Below, piece after piece: positions 52,549-62,770 of a stretch of DNA of 64,000 nucleotides (the first letter of the stretch is position 1; each line of letters opens with the position of its first letter). The position numbers and the translations under genes are program-made. The notes below the pieces were generated by a model. That model saw only the letters and a list, made by a program, of their open reading frames with translations. It searched no databases and was not told the origin of the DNA. The stretch is taken from NCBI GenBank assembly GCA_020283515.1, contig JAHZTW010000002.1, positions 23,458,123 to 23,522,122 on the forward strand. The letters are read 5' to 3'. The DNA is from Alliaria petiolata. Taxonomy: Eukaryota; Streptophyta; Magnoliopsida; Brassicales; Brassicaceae.

Positions 52549-55329
52549 CTATGCACTTTTTCTGCAATTCAGCTCCACAATCCTTGCCTCCAGCACAAAA
52601 ACGTCTTCCTCCATCAACTTGGCATTGATTAGACCTTCATCTTCGCCCATAGTCCTGAAGATATGATTGTTTCCACTCCAGTCTTCAAGCTTCACAGCTT
52701 TCTCAGAATTCTCAGCCAATGCTTCTTGAACAACCACCTTGTTCACTTGCTCTTTAGAATCCAGCTCCTTGTCAAACCCAGCAGTAATGGCATCTGAATG
52801 ATCCATAGAAATCTCTACTGAAAAAGATTGACCATTGATGGTGGAAGGTCCCCTTAACTTGTCCATGTCAAATTTCATGACAACATCACCCAAGTCAAGC
52901 TCTATTTTCCCTTTCCTCACATCAATAATGGCACCAGCTGAAGCCAAGAATGATCTTCCCAAAATAAGAGGATCTGTAGGTTCTTCCTCATATTTCAACA
53001 CCATAAAGTTTGTGGGAATCATGCAACCTTCAATCTTCAAGGGAACATCTTCTAGAACACCTTCTAGGATTCTCTTAGATCGATCATCTAGGACAAGGGA
53101 GATTCTGGTTGGCTTAAAATCAGTCATTCCAAGTGGAACAACAACTGAGTATGGTATCAAGTTGATACTTGAACCTAGATCACAGAGAGAACGAGGAAAC
53201 CTTCTTGTTGAGATTGAGCAATCTAGCACAAAGTTCCCTGGATCGGGTAACTTCTCTGGAATCCTCCTCTGAATCACAGCACTGACTTGTTCAGAAACCC
53301 ACACCTTCTTCTTCTTCTTCCTTGGAACTATGTTCAAGAGAATTGCATTCATTTCTCTGGTAAGCAATGCTCCTTCCTCAGGACTCACACCATTGACAAC
53401 CATTCTCTTGACATATCTTCTTACTGTAGGTGAAAGCTTGACTGCATCAACTAGGGGTAGCTCAACCATCAGCTTATCCATCATCTCCTTGCATCTGGCT
53501 TCTTCTCTCTCCTGTTTAGACTTTCTAGGAGGTATGGGATATGGTATTTTAGGCTTGTACACTCTTTCCTCTACATTTGTTGAAGCTTCAGGCATGCTTG
53601 GCGAAGTCTGGGAAGGGTGTCGATCGATACCCAACTGGTGTCGATCGATACCCAGCTGGTGTCGATCGACACTAGTGTTTTGTATCGACGTTTCAGTGTC
53701 GATTCTGCTCGATTTCGCTTCGTCAGAGCTCGAATCGTCGGGCTTTTCTAGTGGTGTCGATCGACACACAGCAGTGGTGTCGATCGACGCTAACTCTGCA
53801 ACTGCAGTATCTTCTTCTTCAAGCTCCTCGAACTTCTCAAGATCCGCAAAATTTTCTGCATTTCCTACCATGATAGCATTAACATGATGTCTGGGATTTG
53901 TATCAGTCTTTCCAGGAAGAAACCCATATTGTCTCTTCAAGGCTCCAGCAGTTTGAGCAACTTGAACATCCAATTGCTTCATATGAGAGTTCAAGCAATC
54001 GATCTTCCCATTCAACTCTTGGTACAGTGAATCAATCTTCCCATTGAAATCCACTGTCATCTTCTGCTTTCCCTCCAGAATTTGCTCTAGCATAGGCTCC
54101 ATCTTATTGTCTTGTGCATGAGGCTTTTGGTAAGAAGAAGAACCATAAGTTCTCTGGAAGTTGGTTTTCTGAAAAGGCTTCTGGTAAGAAGAACCATAGC
54201 CTTGCTGATTGTTGAACCTCTTTCCTTGAAAACCAGCACCATTGACATAGTTAACCTCTTCTTCCTCAGGCTCAAATGTCTCCACCTCATTAGCAAAGTG
54301 AACTTGCTTCTTCCCCACCAAGAGGTCCAGCTTCCTGTTAACCTCAACTATTTGGCTTCCTCCATTTGTACCAACATGTTGTTTCCTCTCAAAGTCTGCA
54401 TTCTTGGTGCTGTTGCAAGAGGCCAAATTCTCTAGAAGCACCATCGCGTCATCTGGATATCTGGTGTTGAAGTTGCCATTGCTCGCAGCATCCAAAGCCA
54501 TCTGGTACCTCCAATCGATCCCTCGGCAAAAGATTCCGAGAAGCTGCGGCTCACTGAAACCATGATGTGGGCAGACCCTTTTGTAAGCTTTGAATCTCAC
54601 CCAAGAAGCCCTAAATGCTTCAGTAGGTCCTTGGGAGAATGTAGTGATCTTTGTCCTCAGCTCTTCGGATCTTGCATCATCAAAGAAGTTGCATAAGGAT
54701 GCATTCTTTGTTTCTTCCCAAGTGGTTAAGGATCCTGGATCCAACTGGTTTAGCCAATATGATGCATCTCCAGCAAGCGAGTAGGAGAAAAGCTTGTAGA
54801 AAAGATAATCATAGGACACTCCATTAGCCTTAATGCTTGATGCCAAGTCCTCGAATCTTTCAATGTGGTCCATAGGATGTTCATTGGGAAGATCATGGAA
54901 AGGATGTTGAGCCACTAGTGTGAAGTAAGCAGGCTTCAGCTCGAAGTCATTCCTCTGGAATGCAGGAGGACGGATCGCAGCTCTATTAGCATAGAACTGG
55001 TATTGTCTGTTGTATTCACCAAGTGTTCTTCCGCGTCCAACGTCTGCATGTGCGGCTTGTATTGCTTGGTCAATGATAACAACTCCATTATCATCAAGTC
55101 TCTGGCCACGATTGTTTCTCCTATTGCCGTCCAGATCCGTGAAGTTTCAAGCTTCATCACGAATCAAAATCACAGGCTCCACCATCTTTGTCGGCGAAGG
55201 GTGTCGATGGACGCTAGTGTTGGTGTCGATCGACGCTCTTGCAGATTTTCGGTTTGTGCGTTCGAGACAGCCGAGTTCCTGGTTGAGTGTGATTAGTTCC
55301 TTTTTCTTGTTGCTTCTGGTACTATACAT
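52549..55329 (-). pseudogene. Gag-protease ORF of Athila-like element 2 with one in-frame stop
   Basis: From MYSTRSNKKK (ATG at 55329) the frame is open for 926 codons to 52549 except for TGA at 55149-55147, in a context where CGA (Arg) to TGA is the simplest change. Gag core: DHIERFEDLASSIKANGVSYD, LFSYSLAGDASYWLNQL, WEETKNASLCNFF, AFRASWVRFKAYKRVCPHHGF and FCRGID. A linker rich in VDRH/IDRH repeats is followed by the retropepsin: SLCDLGSSINLIPYSVV, LEDVPLKIEGCMIPTNFMVL, DPLILGRSFLASAGAIIDV. The active site is DLGSS rather than DTG, normal for Athila. No pol follows. The stop might allow readthrough; otherwise translation from downstream would omit the first 60 residues. Confidence 0.85.
53617..53790. 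repeat. Cluster of CGATCGA palindromes within the gag linker
   Basis: GTGTCGATCGATAC or GTGTCGATCGACAC occurs at 53617, 53638, 53659, 53754 and 53777 (spacing 21, 21, 95, 23). On the minus strand these encode the repeating peptide GIDRHQL/VDRHQL. The same palindrome also occurs in non-coding parts of the element (50715, 50738, 51907, 51928, 52495, 52517, 55201, 55223, 56386). Confidence 0.9.
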
Positions 55330-55424
55330 GCACCTGAAACCAAGAATAAGAAACTAAAAATTAGTAACCAAAAATAAAAACCTAGACAAAATTCTAATAC
55401 TAGAAATCTGTAGGCAACTAATCT

Positions 55425-55446
55425 CCTTCCCCGGCAACGGCGCCAA
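55425..55446 (-). promoter_or_regulatory. Primer-binding site of Athila-like element 2
   Basis: Minus strand TGGCGCCGTTGCCGGGG starts 3 bp inside the 5' LTR boundary, the same type of PBS as in element 1. Confidence 0.85.
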
Positions 55447-55448
55447 AA

Positions 55449-56579
55449 TTTGATATGCTCTCAAATTTACCCTAGAGCTACTCTCTCAAATTAAGAGATC
55501 ACTATAGTATTTAGGGATTGAATCCACAGGGAAGGGATAGTCACACAACAAACTTCTAATTTCGAATTAAGTTAGGAAGAAAGATTTAATTAAAAGACAG
55601 AAAGCAATTAAAAGTTTAGTAAATTCAGGAGACGAAACGCTAGGTTCAGGGAAATTCTCAGGTGAATCCTAATTGCAGGTCTAGACAGAATGTTAGGAAT
55701 TATTAAGCATTGTTCTTGAAGTCGAAACACTAATGTAAAATCAACCAACTCTCGCTGCGAAGATTATCTATGTCTAAACCCTAGAATTCCAAATCTCTTT
55801 GCAAATCCTATCGATTCAGACAAGCATTAATAACAGGTTCAATTGTTCACAAAACCCTAAACCAAATCTCTTTGCGAATAGGTGATTTGCTCATCTAACA
55901 TTAGTTCAAGCAATAAATAAAACTCTCGCATCTATTAATTAACCTAAGATCAAATTCTAGGTCAAGAAGCTAAAATAAGCATTAAACACAAATCCAGATG
56001 AAGAACTCTAATGATTTTATCCTAACAGTTTAATTCGACCTAACAATTCATCAATCACCTTTGAAAAACCTTAAACCTAACTAGCAAACTACTCAGACAT
56101 GATTAATGAAACAGAAATCATTATTTGAATAGAAAGCATAAAAGAAATCAATAGAAGAAAATAAAGGAGTTCCAAATCTGATCTAAAGGAGTCTGATTCT
56201 TCTCTCCAAAAACCTAAACTTCTATGATTCTTAAAGTATGAGATAATGCCTAAACAATGGTTGAAAAACTATATTTATAGGCCTAGGTACGAATCTTCAA
56301 TTCCTTGGGAGATTAGGAAAAGTCTTGGAGATTTCCATTTCTTCAAAAACTGGAAACTTCATGCTTCTGGAAATTGGAAATCCTGGTGTCGATCGACACT
56401 CATCGTGTTTCTTCAATCCGGCTTCATTCCACTAAGCTCCAAAATGTATCCAAATCTCCAATTTATCTCCAATTGTACCTGAACCTGTAAAGACTCTATA
56501 TAGACTCGAAAATAGCTAAAAGACTCTATAAAAACACTTATATCATGGTCCAAAAACGGGTAAAAACCATGATATATCA
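55449..56579 (-). repeat. 5' LTR of Athila-like element 2
   Basis: Plus orientation TGATATGCTCTCAAATTTAC to ATGATATATCA, 1131 bp. Most of its length is nearly identical to 49781-50947; the promoter-side third differs more, and only one palindrome (56386) remains of the two in the other LTR. Confidence 0.9.
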
Positions 56580-56735
56580 TGCTTCCTCAAGGCAACCACT
56601 AGGCCTTGTAGAAGACTATCCATTGAGAGATGGTGAATGTCTAGTCCCAACTGACTTTATTGCCATGGACATGGTTCAAGTAGCAAGGCTACCTCTTCTT
56701 CTAGGGACGCCCTTCCTGGCGCAGCGTAGGGTTTG
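56580..56735 (+). pseudogene. Retropepsin fragment of Athila-like element 1
   Basis: Just after element 2, the plus strand reads PLGLVEDYPLRDGECLVPTDFIAMDMVQVARLPLLLGTPFLA, the second half of an Athila-type aspartic protease. The DLG half is missing to the left. It continues the element 1 order gag then PR and is followed by unrelated sequence, so element 1 is truncated here. Confidence 0.75.
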
Positions 56736-57025
56736 ATAACTTATCTCAATCTAGGGATTTATATAATCTCTAGAGACCCAACTTCTTGTATCGATGAATT
56801 TAATCAAATCAATGCAAGGCTTCTTGAATCGATGAACTTAATCAAATCAATGCAAGGCAAAAGAGAGAACTCTTGTTTAATAAATTTTCAATGACTGAAT
56901 AATAATGGAGCCATCAACTTATTTAAATAAAGCTACAAACGTTTAATCAAAAGGAAATTAACTAGAAAAAGGAAAGAACTATGAAAAGGAAATACTTATG
57001 AAAAACAGAAAACTTCTAGTTTATC
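56736..57025. other. No gene recognised; direct repeat
   Basis: Contains 'gatgaatttaatcaaatcaatgcaaggc' twice in slightly different forms (about 56795 and 56832). Perhaps LTR debris belonging to the integrase fragment on its right. Confidence 0.4.
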
Positions 57026-57600
57026 TTATTGTAGAAGAAAAGGAAAAGTTTCTCTTTTGCTTGGTAATGTGTTGCACAAGTTAGATGGCGCTGCATCAGG
57101 TCCCCCGAGGTTAGAAAGATTCGTCCTCGAATCGAGAACCGGATTAGGTGGAACATAGCGTGACAAGTACCTCACATTGAACACATCTGAAGTGGTGATA
57201 TGAGCTGGTAGACACAGACGATAAGCATTGTCATTAATGCGTTCGAGAACTTCAAGAGGGCCCATCTTCTTTGCTTTGAGTTTGTTGTAAGCATGTGCCG
57301 GCATTCTATCTCTCGTTAACATTGCCCATACGAGATCCCCCACTTCAAACACGAGACGTCTTCTATGAGAATCCGCTGCATGCTTATACTTTGATGATGA
57401 TGATTCCAAATTGGAAACAACCTTTCCATGAACTTTATGAATTTTGTCAACAAAATCTTCAGCACTACCATGGAGTTTTGTCCGATCAGGAAGAGTAGAA
57501 AGATCTATTGGTCCGCGAGGATTTAAGCCATAAATAACTTGGAATGGACTAAACCCATAACTTCTATTGAGGGCGTGATTGTGAGCAAACTGATAAGTAG
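57026..57600 (-). pseudogene. Ty3/gypsy integrase C-terminal fragment
   Basis: Reading leftward: AYQFAHNHALNRSYGFSPFQVIYGLNPRGPIDL, then KVHGKVVSNLESSSSKYKHAADSHRRRLVFEVGDLVWAML, KLKAKKMGPLEVLERINDNAYRLCLPAHI, DVFNVRYLSRYV and GGPDAAPS to the stop at 57026. This is the C-terminal (DNA-binding) end of a chromovirus-type gypsy integrase, different from the Athila and Tat ones here. The catalytic core is absent; the match starts abruptly at about 57600. Confidence 0.8.
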
Positions 57601-57608
57601 ATATTTCT

Positions 57609-57833
57609 ATGGGGTTCTACTCAGTCAATGACCCACTACTTATAACCGAATGTAGTATAGGTTATGGGTCTTATCAATCCGATGGGAGATTTCAAGGTAT
57701 TGCATTTATGGAATTCTTTTACAAGCTAAGAGAGATTGAAAAGGGTGAAATGGTGAGAACCTATTACTTAGATCGTAAAAGAACAGAAAAACAGGTATTG
57801 AAACTAAGTATTGCTAAGGAACTGAAGATATGA
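57609..57833 (+). CDS. Unrecognised 74-codon open frame
   Basis: FYSVNDPLLITECSIGYGSY, GRFQGIAFMEFFYKLREIEKG, then KRTEKQVLKLSIAKELKI to TGA. Composition looks like real protein rather than chance, but I do not recognise the family. It starts at the break of the integrase fragment, so it may be the end of a captured gene or a TE ORF. Confidence 0.35.
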   Translation: MGFYSVNDPLLITECSIGYGSYQSDGRFQGIAFMEFFYKLREIEKGEMVRTYYLDRKRTEKQVLKLSIAKELKI

Positions 57834-58717
57834 TAGCTAAAGATGTGAACTTGCAAAAGAAAATAGGAATCGGTTCAAGGGACAAGGGGTTTTTCGGGTT
57901 TAATACGTTAAAGATATTTCCTTTGACGTTAGATTTACTTCCTATAAGGCTAATCCTTTAGCGTAGAGTTCATGATCTGGACTAATCCACTGTCGTGGTA
58001 TAAGTCTCTTTGCTGTCTCACGACCTAACCTCGCTATCACGTAGTGATCCATGAAAGCAGCAAGCTTGAATAGACAACTCTACTAATGCCAAAACGCTCC
58101 CTAGGCATCTAATCCCATAGGCTAGGATGAGCGAATCTCTTATGAGATTGGTCCTTGCAAACATTCAAAGATGGCGTTTGTTTGAAGAAGCTCGATGGCA
58201 AAGTTCAAATAGCGAAGATGACTAAGCATTAATAATGTCAAATAAGAAAGGATTAAGATGGATTAAGCATAGATCCGTATCAAAGATTGGGATTTTTAAC
58301 TTATTTTCCCTATCCTTGCCCAAAAACCGATATAGACTACTCATAGGCTGCAAGATAGTCAAGATCCATAAGGATGCGAGGGTAACTCATAGGCTGCAAG
58401 ATAGTCAAAAACAAGAAAAAGAAGAAACTTTTAAGAAAATAACACTAAGCTATAATACTTAAAACTTCAAGATTGCATAAAAATCAAAGCTTTGAAACAA
58501 GCTTCAATGGTGAAAATACAAAGTAGTTCTCGGTTTGAAAGAGAAGACAGAAAAGTAAAACTAGAAAGCGTCGTTTAAAGGATAAGAGTGGACTTTCCCG
58601 AAATGGTACTATTTTGGACTTTAGCGTTTCGGGCTCAAGTCGTGGTGAGCAAGCCGATATGCTAACTCTTCTAGTTCTCCGGGCAGTCTCCATGTCGGGC
58701 AAGTCATTTCGAGATCA
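57834..58717. other. LTR-like debris with direct repeats
   Basis: No gene. A 23-bp sequence containing 'cataggctgcaagatagtca' occurs twice (58339-58361 and 58385-58407). The phrase 'ggaaaatccc'-poor mixed composition resembles gypsy LTR interiors. Confidence 0.4.
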
Positions 58718-60252
58718 TGATAACATGCATATTTTACCCATTTTTACCATCAAAAGTGTATGCTTTAATAAGCATTTCACTAAGGTATTAATGTATATTT
58801 AGTAGTTTTCGAGTATTTGTGTGTCCAAGACTCTTTTCAGGAAATCTTAGGAAAAAGGGAGCAAAACGGAGCAAAACGGACATTTTCGGAATATGAGCTT
58901 TTTGACAGAAGTTTAGCACAAGACGGAGACCTTCGCACCATGGGATCGAGCTGAATTTTGGTGACAATATAGCCTGAACTACTACCTTTCACCTCGAAGT
59001 GGTTTGAGTCCAATCCCACGGTTAGATCTCAAGTTACGAAGGAAGCAAGAAGGTCCGTCAGACACATCCTCAGAAGAAGCCTGGCCGCGCCAGGAAAGCT
59101 CAGAAGACCAATGGCCGGCCCATGAACCCACGGTGGCGCGACCACAACACTTGACGAATCCCGAGCCCGTTTTCAAGCCCAAATCAAGCCCGATTTCCCC
59201 CAAGTTCGGTGGAGCCCTAAGTGAACCCTAAGTAGACCTAAAGACCTATAAATACTCCTATTCTACAACCTAATGGAGGCAGCCTCTGGAGAGCCACGAA
59301 ATAAACACTAAAACCGCAAAGAGAGAGCCTCACGGCCGCCTCTTAGCTTACTTTACTTGTTCTTTGTTCTGTGTTCTTAAGGGAGATAGATCTGTTCTTG
59401 AACCCTTGTTCTTTCATCACTCTGATTTCGTTTTATGCAATTCTCTTCATCTATGATTCTTATTTTCGTTTCTATGCTTGAGTAATCACTTTCGTTGGGC
59501 GTTTTTTAAGGGGATCTATGGGGAATTTCATTAACTGTTTTTAAACCGATTGTTTAGGCCGAAGATTAGGATTTTATGTCTCACCATATTCGTTCTTATT
59601 GCATGAGTCTAGCGTAGCTAACTAGTGTTCTGATCGCAGGGTTTTGAGAACGACGAATGTCCTGAATCTCAGATCTAGACCAAAATAGGGTAGAGAGCAT
59701 CCTTTAAAAGATGTCTGAATGTTTATTGTCCCGATCTTATTGCGTGTTCGTCTAGGACGCATGATATGAAAGTATACATGCGGAATAGAAGTTCGCAGAT
59801 CGACCTTGCTTGATAAAGTTAGGTTGTTAAAACCAGTGAATCAGTTTGGGAAAAATCGCCTAGCCTCGTTTGCTTAACTTTTGTGTGTTTGATTTCTAGT
59901 TAGAACCCCATAGATTTCCCGAGAAGATCCCCAACGTGTTCACCCATCTGCTTTTCAATCGAGATTTACGCACTTCAATATTTACTTTCTCTGCACTGCC
60001 TTTTAATCGAAATTTACGCACTTCCATACTTACTTTTCCGCCTAATATAGAGTTGATTGACAACCAGCTCTATATAAACTTGCTTTTTCGTTTCCTGCAT
60101 TCAATAGATACTGAAACCGTGACACAATCCTACAAACCCCCAATTCTCTGCGTCTTTGGTTGCCTGATTCTCTGTTTTGCAGTTGACCTCCTCCCTGTGG
60201 TTCGATACCCTAAGTACTACAACGCACGATGTGCACTTGCAGCTTAGGGTCC
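58718..60252 (+). mobile_element. Probable solo or truncated Athila-type LTR
   Basis: Starts TGATAACATGCATATTTTAC, similar in style to the LTR of element 1 (TGATAGACTC...GCATGTTTTAG). It ends with the U5-type phrase 'ccctgtggttcgataccctaagtactacaa' and CCTACA, about 1.5 kb. TATA-like 'tataaatact' is at about 59248. No PBS follows, so it is solo or joined to other debris. The boundaries are my estimate. Confidence 0.45.
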
Positions 60253-60743
60253 TACAAATTCAAAGCTCGACGAGTCCCCAAAGAAATCCTCTAAACTCGG
60301 ACGACTATTTAGACCCCATCAGATAATGTCGTGAAGGCTCGCCTTCCTTGTTACTCGAATCGGGTACTTCCCGTTGTCTTGCTCCGATATCCGTCTTCAT
60401 GGAATCCTTTTGCTGGATCTTCGCTCCGAGGTGTTCCTTTCGGGACTAAGTCGCTGCTACTCGTGGAGGTTCGTCGTGCGCTTGTCCATATCGGCCACTG
60501 GGTCGCGATCCATGCTCGATATCATCTGTTCGTCCTCCATTTGTGATCTCCCTTCTTGGTTTCTTCTTTGGACCATCCTAAGCACCTGATAAAACACTCC
60601 AAACATGCAAGACTATGCAGAAACCTAACATAATACATATAAACCTAACATGAGTGAATATGTGATGAAAACTAAGGTGAAAGTGCAAGAATGAAGTCCT
60701 AACTAGTATGAAATGTGTGCTAAAAACATGCAATTTACAGAGA
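60253..60743 (-). mobile_element. Partial 3' LTR of Athila-like element 3
   Basis: Minus strand: GTTTGGGGGTGT (PPT, 60756-60745) is followed by TGACATCTCTGTAAATTGCA, a plausible LTR start, running leftward until it meets the plus-oriented LTR-like sequence near 60252. It is therefore truncated or rearranged. Confidence 0.45.
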
Positions 60744-62770
60744 TGTCAACACCCCCAAACTTGCCTTTTTGCTTGTCCTCAAGCAAAAGCCAACCGGAGG
60801 GGTGAGGTTTTAAAAGAAAAGGTGTAAGTTTGAATCCAAAACGCCATTTAAAAGAAATAAACACAATGTCTAAGTTCAGGTTTCTAGGATGCAAGTCTAA
60901 TTCTACCTATAAAAAAAGCCTTAGCCACATTCATCGCAAAATCAAGCAAAATCAATCCCAACTTAGATGCACATTCAAATTTCCAATTCCCTTTCACATT
61001 CATTAAGAAATTTAAAACGTGGATCTCATTCATACCTGTCAATCAACTCACTTGGTTCAGGGTAAGGTAACGAGCTAAATATGAACTCGTAGTGCAAACG
61101 GGTTTAGTGTTTAAGTGGGATCACTCATGAAAGGAACCTTCTTAATGCAAAATGCTAAGGGTAAAAACCAATGGATGCATACAAGGCTAGACTTCCATCT
61201 ACCCAGAACATCTATTTCGTTTCCTACCCTAATCTAAACTGCTCCCTCCTAAGCTACCCTTTGTTTTGGTCATTTTCGGGGGACTTCTTCTTTGTTGGAG
61301 ATCGGTTTCGGCTTTCTGGCTCCTTTGTTGCGTTCCTTGCATTTCACCTTTGGTGTTGTTGGCCGGTTTTAGACTTTGTTGATAGGCCTTCTTTTGCTTT
61401 CTTTTGGAATCGCCTTTTTCTTCTTTTGGTTTCGAGCCTCATTTGTTGCCGCCATCTCTTTATTCGTGTCCCCGTCTGACTCAGTGGTTTTCTTCTTTCC
61501 CTTTTCTGTCAATGTATCATCAACCGGAACCCACCCTCTTTTCCTAGCCTAACCAGCAATATCGGCCTCAAATTTCGGTATCAAGCCGTTTCAGTATCTA
61601 TACCACTTAACCTAGTGTTGACTCGAGATGTGAGCCAACGTCTACATGGAAATCTAACCTTGTCGATCTAAACCCAACACTTTTTGCCTAAGAAGATTCG
61701 AAAATGGTGCAAAGGCCTCACATGCTCTCACAAAAGTGTTTATGGCTTAAAACGAAGGTTTAGGTTTTGGGTGTGGTCTGGTACTTGGACTAGCAGAAGA
61801 GTGGTCAAAAGGAAAGAGAGTCCAAGTGAAATCTATGAGTTGATCGACAAATGTGAACAAGATAATTAAATTTTCATTTTAACGGTTCAAGTTCATTAGG
61901 GAAATGGTTCAAATCGCAATGCATCAAGCTAAAACCGAATTTCACAAGACAAATTCCAAATGTGGTGCTGCCTTAAGCTCAGTCTAATTCCAAATGCATC
62001 AAACAAACAAGAACTAAGGCATTGAATTCATGGCTTAAAAATGGCTATTTACAAGGATTCATCCTAATTAACACCCTATGCGAATGCTTATGAATCCTAA
62101 ATGAATGCATCTAGACTCAATCCTAATATGGAAATGCAACTACATGAATCTTTTTGTGGGATGAATTTTCAAAATTTTTCAATTTTTTTTGTGTTTTTCT
62201 ATGCAAATTTGATGAATGCATGATGTCTAATCTAAGCGAGTGCATGTACTACATACTCCCCCAAACTTAAATCACACAGTCCCTGTGTGATAGAAGAGAG
62301 GAAGAATACGGTCCTAGGAAAATGCAGAAAGTGTTTATGTATAATGGTTTGAAAGTGTTACCCTTGGTTATGTCGGGCTGTGACCGTTGGATGAGTCCAG
62401 TATCGTGTGGTTCAGTAATTTGCAGACGGGCGCGACTGTATCCGGATGATCATTACGGGGTGAACCTGTTTTTCCTAGCCAGGTTATGTTTCTATAACGG
62501 CTTTAGACCGTAATCCCGACCCGATATCTGAGGGTGTGTTTTTCACACTGGCCGGTACATGGGTTTCACGCCCGTAACGAACAATTCTTCTTTCCGTTAC
62601 GGCTTCCCGATATCCCACGTCCTGATGTCTAAATCATCGATCCACTCATAATTATTCTTGAGAATGTAAAGTAAGGAGAGAAAAATAACAAAATAAGGTA
62701 AAAGGATAAGCTTGGGGTGCCTCCCAAGAGCGCTTGTTTAGAGTCTCATAGCTTGACTTTTTCAGGTCGT
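60744..62770 (-). mobile_element. 3' non-coding region of Athila-like element 3
   Basis: Between integrase and LTR. Contains the Athila phrase 'caagcgctcttgggaggcacccc' (minus strand, about 62735-62713) and two G-rich tracts (GTTTGGGGGAGT near 62265, GTTTGGGGGTGT near 60750). Plus-strand open frames of 60-100 codons here have no recognisable homology. I see no env-like domain. Confidence 0.55.

Larger units (their letters stand above)
49781..56579 (-). mobile_element. Athila-like element 2, gag-protease only, 6.8 kb
   Basis: On the minus strand: 5' LTR 56579-55449, PBS, a gag-protease reading frame, about 1.1 kb of interior (51.0-52.1 kb) with no pol domains, PPT and 3' LTR 50947-49781. RT, RNase H and integrase are absent, so it would depend on another Athila for transposition. 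It sits inside element 1: gag ends on the left side and protease resumes on the right. I could not see a clean 5-bp target duplication. Confidence 0.85.

Noticed and set aside
49781..56579. CRISPR-like or integron-like array suggested by the regularly spaced palindromes
   Set aside because: The host is a plant, copies lie in an LTR retrotransposon, spacers are not unique 30-mers and there are no cas genes.
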